Shown here one piece after another: positions 55,826 to 64,000 of a stretch of 64,000 nt of DNA. Made by a program: the position numbers and the translations under genes. The DNA lies in the NCBI RefSeq assembly GCF_000516985.1, contig NW_006917092.1, forward strand, positions 5,396,021 to 5,460,020, in the 5' to 3' direction. Position 1 is the stretch's first letter; each line of letters opens with the position of its first letter. Source of the DNA: Pestalotiopsis fici W106-1. Lineage: Eukaryota > Ascomycota > Sordariomycetes > Amphisphaeriales > Sporocadaceae. A model generated the notes under the pieces. That model was not told the DNA's origin and did not search any database. It saw nothing but the letters and a program-made list of their open reading frames with translations.

Positions 55826-58082
55826 CGAACCCATCCACGATACTCCCGCTGCACACTTGAAATCTTACGCAGCCGCTGTTGCTGCAGGTGGCTGCAACTA
55901 CCACACCAGATTTTACCCACTTCAGTCATAAACTCCTGGGTCAACGGCATGGCGGTGAACAGGCATTGAGCCGTTTGGCTGCTGCTGCCGACCTAGGTAA
56001 GCGACATGTTGAGCCTCTGACAGACCACAAGCCGCTATTCGACCGCTAAACCGCAAACTCTCCTTCTGGGAGGGGAGGGACATCAAATTGAGAGAGAAAA
56101 GCCCTTTGGTTCTTTTTCCGCACCTCTCGATGTACCGACAACCTACCCTACCTTTTCATGTTTACGCTCCGAAGAGGTTCCATGTATGTCCTGTTACCTA
56201 CGACGTACCTACTCTGGCTGCATGTTGCAACGAGCCCGCCATCACTTTGTTCTTTTTCCAAACTTGAATCCCCTCCATCTTTATAGTTCCGTCATCTTGA
56301 CTTGACAGACTTGGCAGCGCTGTGTCATTTTATGTCATTTGTGTCATTGCCGTGCCTATTTCCATTGCCTACTATCTCCAGGAGGTACATACAAACATTG
56401 CACTGGCACTACACTACACTACACTACCTTACACTACCCTACATTACGCTTGCGCTACATAGTACGGCGAATATACCACATTACCCCCCCTGCCCGCTTA
56501 TATGCGGCGGTCTGTGTTCATGTTCCCATCCCAACCGAGAAGTGCAGAGGCATGAATCGACAAGCATACCGCACAAGAAAAAGCATCATTTCATTGCGCA
56601 GGCACTTTCCTTATTGTGCTGTAGGTATTGAGTAGCTGACAAGACAAGTTTTTGGAGAAAAGCAGTCAACGTATACACCGCGTGATCACTTCTGGCTTTT
56701 CTTTCCCTTTCCATCCCGATCGGTGCACACTCTCGGACTCTCTCATACGCGTGCAAAAAAACATACAATAAGTCAGTCAAGTGCCTCCTGCTCCCAGCCC
56801 ACTGTGGTGCACATCAAAAGATCCAGGCCTCGCCGATCTCTGCACTCGAGGACAGGACACAAGACCCGAGATCCAGAGCCCAGGACCCCAAAGCTGGACT
56901 CGACTTCTTTTTTGTGTTTGAGATCATCGCTCTCTAGTCACACCAAAAAGTCCTGCTGAAGTCGGAAACAAGAATCCCATCCTCTCAAGAAAACACCCCC
57001 TCCACATAATTAATCCCAGTACATTATAAACAATCAGCGTACACATCACCAACTGTGCACGCACACACAAACAATCGAGCCGGATACATTGACACATTGC
57101 ATCGGCAAAAATAGATTATTATCGGCAGCCGCTCCTACCTACATACCTACCTATCTCCCTATCTACAATCAATTCAATCAATCATATCCCCAAGCCTCTC
57201 TACTGTTTACTGCGCAGGGCAGACCGGAGCACAACTAAAGGGAAAGAAAAAACGAGACGACCAGGCCTTGACCCAATTACCGATCTAGCTCACCTTTTTC
57301 ACTGCATCACCCGCAAGAAAGCTTGCCAGGACGCGGCTGCACGTCGTTGTCCCGCGCTCACCCCAATAGCCTGCCATTCACCACCCGCCATCTCCTGTGC
57401 GCCGCCAGTGAGCCCGTCGTTGGGAGCGTTTCTCGCATCACATTGGCTAACCCGTCCATCAGCCTGCGAACGCGGGTTACTCTTTCTGGTTGGTCAGTCC
57501 GGGGGCACGCACTTGGATTAACTTACGAACCAGAACCCCAGCAAGTCCCAGTACAGTAGTACAGCTCAAAGCATCAAGCTCTCTCCAGTCTCCTCTACCT
57601 TACCATAAAGGAACGTACATCAAAGGACCCCTCCGCCTTTTCGAGAGCAGAGTAGAGCAGCGACACGAGACAAGATCCGGACCCAGGGGAGAGAGAACTT
57701 CGTCCAGCTACTTTTCATTTTTCTGTCATTGGTGGTTTTTTGTCCTTTTTTTTCCTCTTTTCATTATTTACATACTACATAACTTATCGGGGTTCCCCCC
57801 CTCCCAATTCTGCTCACTGCTACCTACATTTTACCTACTTAACTCACAATTCATTCACTCCCTCTCCCTTGACATACCTACCGTACCTAGAAGGGGTAAA
57901 AAATCGCCCCCCCTTTGTGCACACGCTAGATTTGTGTGTCCACCGCATGACACAGGTTCCGGCGTGCTCCTGACGCGCTTTTACTCCTCCGACCTGCTTG
58001 GGTCACCGGCCGTCTCACCTACGCCAGAGTCCGTCCCGTCGCCCGCCGTGACGCTCGATAATCCCTGCTTGGGGTCCCCCAG

Positions 58083-58809
58083 GTAAGTGAGGCACTGCCC
58101 TTTGTTTAGACCCGAGTCAGTTCAGGTCGTTCTCCAGCGCTGTGGCTTTCGCCACTAACACCGTCTGGTGACCAGCCCCACCAGACCTGACCCTCCTTGC
58201 CGGGATTTCTTCTGGTTCTGAGCCGAGAATAGCAGAGTTGACCTTTCTGATCTTGTTTTGTTTTAGTAGATTATCGAGTCCCCGATCTTGATCTGGGAAC
58301 CTATTTTTCTTTCTTGTGTGTGGAGGGTAGAGCTGTGGCAGAAGACAAACAGACAGACTCTGACGATTCACAGCAGCTGTCTGTGTGTGATTGAGAGTGA
58401 GTGTGTGTTTGTTTGTTTGTTTGCCAGTGCAAGAAAAAGAGGAGAAGAGAAGGAAACCGCAAGAAGGGAAAAAGAGGGTTTGTTGGCCGCTGCAGGAACA
58501 GAGGTTTTCCACCATTTCCTTTCCCCAGTGACCCTGCGATGGAAATGTGCAGGCACGCGAACAGCATTATATAACAGGTCAGTTCGTCAAAAGTCTCACC
58601 TTACAATTAACCCCCCGTCTCCCCCGGCCGGCTGTTCATGACCTGTAGCAATTTCCCTTTGGTCTCCCTGTCCTGTCTGCTCTTGTCTTATCCATTTTTG
58701 TCTTGTCTGTCTTACGGCTAGCTGGCTGGGCTTTTTTTTTTTTTCCCCTTAGCAATTGCCCGCGCGCCCGCCATAATTCATGATGTTTCTGACCCCCCGC
58801 CTAGCTTAG
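58083..58809 (+). other. Candidate 5'UTR intron of the ABC transporter
   Basis: A strong donor (CCCAG|GTAAGTGAG) at 58083 and an acceptor (GCTTAG) ending at 58809 would remove 727 bp and leave the ATG 9 bases into the next exon. Another donor-like GTCAGT lies near 58578. Inference only; transcript data would decide. Confidence 0.35.
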
Positions 58810-58818
58810 CACAACGCC

Positions 58819-61800
58819 ATGGAGGAACCTCCCATTGTCGTGTTGAACCCGGAGCAGGAGCCAGTAGAAACACTGCGCGATGTCTTGCAGTATGCTTACC
58901 CAGCCGTCCTCCTTTTCACCTTTGTTATCGTAGGCGCTACCGACAGCATCATTGCCGCCTCTCGCAGGGACGATGTCGTGGTTCCCACAATTACAGGGCC
59001 TGGGGGGAAGCCCCTGCCCGTCACGAAGCGCAAGCGAGAGAGCCAGGATAACGACGAGCAAGAGGAGCACTACAGCCCGACGACCAAGTCCTTCTTTCGG
59101 TGCTGCATGATGTTGGCAACCTTCACCTTTTTCTGCGCCGGCGCCGTCATCGCCGCCCGAGCCTTGTACAACCGCACCGCGTCCGGGGGACATGGGTGGT
59201 GGTGCGGGGAGCCCAAGACAGTAAGTCACATCCATCCATTTCATGCCTCTGTCCAATACCATCCCGGAATGTCCTCCTATGGTCGTTTCGGAAGCCTATA
59301 CCAAGGTGGAAAAAGCAAAGAAAATCATACACAAACAATTGGCTAAGATTTTTACTTTTTCTTCCTCTTCCACAGGTCTTTGTCCTGGGGTCCGCATTTC
59401 TATACCTCTATGTGACTGTCACACTTTTCGATTGGGTAGCGAGTCCATTCCTTGTTCACCTGGTTTTCTGGTGCATCGCATTCATTGGCGACCTGATGAT
59501 CCTGGTCTCGGATGTTGTAGTCCTCACCAGGCCGCACAATGTCATGGTCAACTTGAAGCATAGCAAGTACATTGTCATCAGCGGCACCAATGCATGGGAC
59601 CAAGCCGACTTGAGCCTGGCAGGGCTGCGCCTTGGCCTGTTGGCCGGTGTGCTCATTGTCTACAGTGCCATGGCATGGCAGCGAAGGCAAAATGAGCGTG
59701 CGCGACTGGCAGAGCTATATGCTCCCGATGTCGACGAGACCACGCCTCTGATCAATGGAAATGGAAACGGCCATCACGCGAATGGACATGCTCGAATGGG
59801 AGTCAACCAGGGTGCTAATGGCACAGCCGAGGGAATTTCCGCCCCTACAGTTGATGAGGAAGCAACCTTTTACCGACCTGAAAAGCTACCGCATACCACC
59901 TGGTATGAATACCTCAGAGGCTATTCGGTTTTCTTCCCCTACATGTGGCCCTCGAAGCACTTCCGACTCCAGGCAATTGTGATTATTTGCTTCATTCTCA
60001 TGATACTGCAGCGAATTGTCAATGTCATGGTCCCGAATCAGATTGCAGAAGTCACCAATGAGCTGTCTGGGGATGATCTCAAGCCTGGAGAACAGATGAC
60101 GATGCCTTGGGTATCCCTGGGGCTTCTCATCCTGTACAAGCTGCTCCAAGGTCCTTCGGGTCTTCTCGGATCGGTGAGATCGCTGATCTGGATTCCAGTG
60201 TCACAGCACTCGTATCAGGCGCTTACCACGTCGGCCTTTGAGCACGTCCACTCGCTCAGCTTGGACTTTCATCTCGGGAAGAGGACTGGAGAGGTCTTGT
60301 CGGCTTTGAACAAGGGCTCATCAGTCAACTCTTTTCTCGAGCAAGTGACGTTCCAGGTCTTCCCCATGCTTATCGACCTCTTCCTGGCCATCAGCTATTT
60401 CTTCTGGAAATTCGACGTCATCTATGCTGTCTTTGTCTGCATCATTACGTTCTACTATCTGTTCCTGACAATCAGAATGGCGCAGAGCACGGTCGACCAG
60501 AGAAGGCTCATGTCCAATGCCGATCGTGAAGAGGAGGCAGTCAAGAACGATTCCATCATCTCCTATGAGACGGTCAAATACTTCAATGCGGAAGAGTTTG
60601 AGTTCAAGCGCTACCGACAGGCCATCAAAACCTTTCAGGCCGCCGAGGCAAAAGTTACTTGGAGCGTGTCATCCATGAATATCTGTCAGTCATTGGTGTT
60701 CATGACGGGAATGCTGATAGCAATGATGCTTTCAGCATACCAGGTCAGCACTGGACAGAGAAGAGTTGGCGACTTTGTGGCTCTCATGACCTACCTTAAT
60801 CAGCTACAGGGACCCCTCAACTTTTTTGGTACGTTTTACCGAACCGTGCAGCAGGCAATGATATCTGGCGAGCGCCTCCTGGAGCTTTTCAAGCAACGGC
60901 CCACCGTTGTGGACCGACCCGGCGCCAAGCCCATTCCTCCGTGTGATGGGCTCATTGAGTTCTCCAAAGTACAGTTTGCCTATGATCCTCGACGACCGGC
61001 ACTGCGAGATCTGAGCTTCAAATGCCAGCCAGGTACCACGACAGCTTTGGTGGGAGAATCGGGAGGCGGCAAGTCGACATTGTTTCGACTGCTATACCGC
61101 TACTTTAACAGCACGGGCGGTGTGATTAGAATTGACGGTCATGATATCAAGGATGTCACGATTGATTCTGTTCGACGCCACATAGGTGTGGTGCCGCAGG
61201 ATACCGTCTTGTTCAACGACACTCTGATGTACAATCTGCGCTACGCCAATCAGAGCGCCACCGAGGAGGACATCATTGCTGCTTGCCAGGCTGCGAGCAT
61301 ACACGAGCGAATCATGTCGTTCCCCGACGGCTACTACACCAAGGTTGGCGAACGCGGTCTGCGGCTAAGCGGCGGTGAAAAGCAGCGGGTAGCAATTGCC
61401 CGAACGTTACTCAAGAACCCCAAGATCATCATGCTGGATGAGGCGACGTCGGCACTCGATACCCAGACGGAACAGGAGATCCAATCCCGGCTTGCTAAGA
61501 TTGGCCAGGGCCGTACACTCCTGATCATTGCGTAAGTACAGCCCCGAAGCTTGCTTCAATTGATAATTGCTTGCTACTTTGGATCGTGCACTAACACTCT
61601 GCCACCAGCCACCGCCTGTCTACCATTACCCACGCAGACCAGATTTTAGTCCTTAAGAATGGCTCAATCATCGAAAGTGGTACTCATGAGCATCTACTAG
61701 AGCAGGGCAACGTCTACGCCAAAATGTGGAGTAAACAAGCCAAGGCTCAAAAGGCTGCTCAGGATGCCTTTGCGGCTCAGAACAGGGCCGAGAAATATTT

Positions 61801-61909
61801 GCGCAAAGCCTCGCTCAACGACAACGGGCAGGATGACGACTCGAGCAGCTCTTCTGATGAGTCTACGCGCAACAACCAACGTTGTGGACATGACGGCGCA
61901 AAAACTTGA
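58819..61909 (+). CDS. hmt1: HMT1-like ABC half-transporter (heavy-metal tolerance type)
   Basis: Three exons (58819-59220, 59376-61531, 61609-61909) give 952 residues, phases 0 and 2 kept. An N-terminal extension with several helices (LQYAYPAVLLFTFVIVGATDSI, then FVLGSAFLYLYVTVTLF) precedes the six-helix ABC domain, as in HMT1 and unlike the shorter mitochondrial ATM1. The ABC nucleotide-binding domain is complete: Walker A GESGGGKST, signature LSGGEKQ, Walker B IIMLDEAT, H-loop AHRLST. The dimer-type helix SNADREEEAVKNDSIISYETVKYFNAE is strongly conserved in the ATM1/HMT1 group. It sits in the vacuolar membrane in known members and exports thiol-metal or phytochelatin-like conjugates into the vacuole. 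The tail is Ser/Asp-rich. The ATG has a good context (ACGCCATGG). The symbol follows family resemblance. Confidence 0.93.
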
Positions 61910-63115
61910 CGTCCGCCACGCAATTTCTTGTTGAACAGCGCTTCATGATTGCAGACGCAGGACAAGACACGGAAACAAAGACACAACCCTCCACATTCAA
62001 CGCAGCGAACGAAGTCTCTAATCGTAATTATCAACTCGAAATAACTCGTATCGACTTCATCCCAATCATTGTTACATATATATTGCTTTCTCCAGGTTTG
62101 GAGCCCTTACAGAAGGGGCTCTGTACGTCCAGATAGACGTCTTTCTCCCATTCATCAGCATCAGTGTGGCGTTTCGAGGCTGGCATATACAAAACGGAAT
62201 CCAAGGAGGGGAGGTTTATGGGTTCCGGATGACGGTTGTTGCATTACATATTTATTCAAGGTGCGCGCACGATACCAAAGAGGTCGGTCCGTTCATGCTT
62301 CAGAAAGACTTTCTTCGCGTTTGGTTTCATTTTTGGTAAAAGGCGGTCCTGGAAGGGATCGATTGGCTTCTTACTGCTCTCTTTTCCTCATTATTAAAAC
62401 CAAAAAAAGGCCACCCTGACTTTCTTTGCCTCTGGCGTTTTCTGTAGTCAGTCAGTTAGTTTTCTCTTCTGTCTGGCATGGATTTGGGAGGGGCAATTGT
62501 GTCCATCGTCGAGGCTCATAGTCCGCTGGAAATGCGATATGCGACGATTGGTAATGGTCAAATAGTATGAACTGACTGCATAATGAGAGACGAAAGGGGG
62601 AGGGTTTATTTAGAGACATGAAGTGTATGTTGGCATGATAGAACACCACATAAGTCGTGGTGACGGATATGAACACAAAATGACAACCGGACACAATTGG
62701 CACAGGAACCAAAAAATAAAACATGCGCTTCACTTCTTAGTTATTCGTACGATACTATGGCGAAAGCCGCTGTGACCATGTAAGCATCACCATTGAGGAC
62801 ATATCTCGAACCTAACCGGTCTTGCTCTTTCCTCATAGCGAGCAAGATTCCAACTAACACCTTCCCTCGGGATAATTGCCTTCCTTGAAGCTAGATTCAA
62901 GCCCAAACGCCTTGCCTAGACCAAATCTCCTTTTGCTCCCTCTACTCCTCTAAGGTGCCAAACATGATACGCAGTTACCCAACATTCCCCTCTGACATTT
63001 TGCTCCACCTCCACTATACTCTAGAGCCATTATCGCTTACATTGGTTTGATCATTCATTATACAAATCAAGTCTCTTGGCCCACTGCTCGATTACCTCTT
63101 TCACCCGACTTGACC
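61910..63115. other. Intergenic spacer
   Basis: Holds the 3' UTR of the ABC transporter and the promoter of the next gene. No coding frame with recognisable sequence is present. Confidence 0.5.
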
Positions 63116-64000
63116 ATGGACAGCGACACCTTAATCACAGATGGAAGTGGCTCATCGTTTAGTAATGAATCGAACACCAGTGGTACTTGGGAGAATCTCT
63201 CAAGTACTTGGAAGAATCTCGAAGCAACCGGCAAAAGGCCATCGCAAGACCGGGCCCAGGCCGCCGTGGGAAAGCATGGGTCAGGCAATGATGACGGCGG
63301 CAAAGGGACACAACAGTCGCGTCTCGGCCAACGTCCTCTTCACTGCACGAGTCGGCAAATGATGCGGCCCATGCTTGAAACAACCGAGGTACACTCCTGT
63401 TTTATTGCTTCCTTCCTGACAACGTCTTGTCTTTTTTCTCTTCCTTCTCTTCTCGTGTCCTGTTTTTACTCGTATCTTCTTTGCACCAGCACATGCTCAC
63501 ACAAATCATATTCACGCACAGACAAAGAACTTCACAGAAGTGGATTCAACCTGGGATGCTGTATGCCTCATGAGACTTTCTAGTCCACTAGGCTATTTTA
63601 TAGATATACGACTTCCAGAGAGTGAGATCGTGGATCGCCAGCTCAAGAGGCGGGATGAGCTCTTAGCAGAGCCCATGGTGACACCCAATGGCCCACCAAC
63701 AGAAAAACGTCCAACGAGGGGTGAGCACTTTGCTTATTTGTGGGCTTTTGCTGGTTTCAAGACGCACATACTTGACGACTTTGACATGATTGAGCAAGAG
63801 GGTCACCACAAATGGGGTATTGAACAAATGAAGAGCTTCCTGTGGGACAAGAATCTCCACATCATCATGAGAGGTAACGAGTACAAGCCAGTGGAGGGGA
63901 CCTGGGACGGAGATGCGAGAACGTCGGACATGGTCAATATGAGTGATCACGGTGGATTTACTGCCGTATACCTCTCAAGTGGAGTGGAGAAGGATCTCGG
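63116..64000 (+). CDS. Unrecognised protein, 3' end beyond window
   Basis: Exon 1 (63116-63388) starts at an ATG in good context (TGACCATGG) and encodes a Ser/Thr/Gly-rich, probably disordered N-terminus (DSDTLITDGSGSSFSNES). A 133-bp intron (63389-63521, phase 0, acceptor CACAG) leads to exon 2, which stays open from 63522 to the window end. The exon 2 protein reads TKNFTEVDSTWDAVCLMRL, PTRGEHFAYLWAFAGFKTHI and FLWDKNLHIIMRGNEYKPVE. I do not recognise the family. The donor (GAG|GTACAC) is weak, so the intron start may shift. Its placement next to the HMT1-like gene suggests normal conserved genome. Confidence 0.6.

Larger units (their letters stand above)
47822..58082. other. 10-kb stretch without a supportable gene
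   Basis: Many short frames occur on both strands, but none carries a family motif, a spliceable series of exons or a consistent codon pattern. T-rich tracts lie near 47930-47955, and simple repeats (CAGG/CAAG, CACTA, CTAC/CTAT) occur at 55780-55825, 56400-56450 and 57130-57165. The right part, roughly 55-58 kb, is pyrimidine- and simple-repeat-rich like a long promoter/leader region of the ABC transporter. Fast-evolving or intron-rich genes could be missed here. Confidence 0.45.

Noticed and set aside
55499..55969. 156-codon plus frame with Lys/Glu and Gln/Ala repeats
   Set aside because: It is read through simple repeats (AAG-rich and CAGG microsatellite); low-complexity only.
57490..58086. 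198-codon plus frame upstream of the ABC transporter
   Set aside because: Phe/Ser/Pro-rich pyrimidine-tract translation without a motif; more likely 5'UTR or promoter.
1..64000. CRISPR arrays, rRNA and bacterial operon signals
   Set aside because: None seen; the direct repeats present are few, unequal or in-frame coding repeats, and the gene structure is eukaryotic.

Overview
The window reads as nuclear DNA of a filamentous ascomycete (Pezizomycotina; a Sordariomycete is my guess, the species cannot be fixed). The basis is the short phase-consistent introns (50-90 bp, GTAAGT-type donors, CTAAC/CTGAC-like branch sites), HET-domain proteins, HeLo, DUF7580, DUF3176 and DUF7025-AAA families, an HMT1-type ABC half-transporter, and a RIP-like pattern of C-to-T/G-to-A decay. 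It is an accessory-gene region that passes into ordinary conserved genes at the right end. Gene models were assembled by hand from splice sites and phase; none was checked by search or RNA.

Left block (1-11 kb): a HET protein (995-3130), then two divergently transcribed genes sharing a 656-bp spacer. One is a large serine/threonine kinase with ankyrin repeats and all catalytic motifs (8621 to 3587, minus). The other is a HeLo-domain protein with a kinase-like C-terminus that has lost the catalytic residues (9278-10924, plus). This mirrors the active-kinase/pseudokinase-executioner logic of RIPK3-MLKL and is my main candidate for an undescribed system.

Middle block (11-30 kb): dispersed repeats and decaying accessory genes. 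Relics are a GMC oxidoreductase C-terminus, a DUF4267-like membrane protein, a DHA14-type MFS transporter broken by a 27-G run, a frameshift and a stop, and a Pth11-like membrane protein lacking its N-terminus. Apparently intact genes are a CE5 acetylxylan esterase/cutinase, a secreted class 3 lipase and a GMC oxidoreductase. A cytochrome P450 is complete apart from one in-frame TAG. Several premature stops are what C-to-T or G-to-A changes would give.

Right accessory block (30-48 kb): a HET protein, a second HET protein with two predicted membrane helices, an AYG1-like hydrolase relic, a DUF3176 membrane protein, the 3' end of a reducing polyketide synthase as a relic, and a second divergent pair. 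That pair joins a DUF7580 protein (43682 to 41860) to a DUF7025-AAA ATPase with an incompatibility-type N-terminus, an 18-residue Ser/Asp tandem repeat and a Lys-repeat tail (44005-47821).

From 47.8 to 58 kb I find no supportable gene. The right end carries the HMT1-like ABC transporter (58819-61909), with a likely long 5'UTR intron, and the 5' part of an unrecognised gene that runs off the window (63116 onward).
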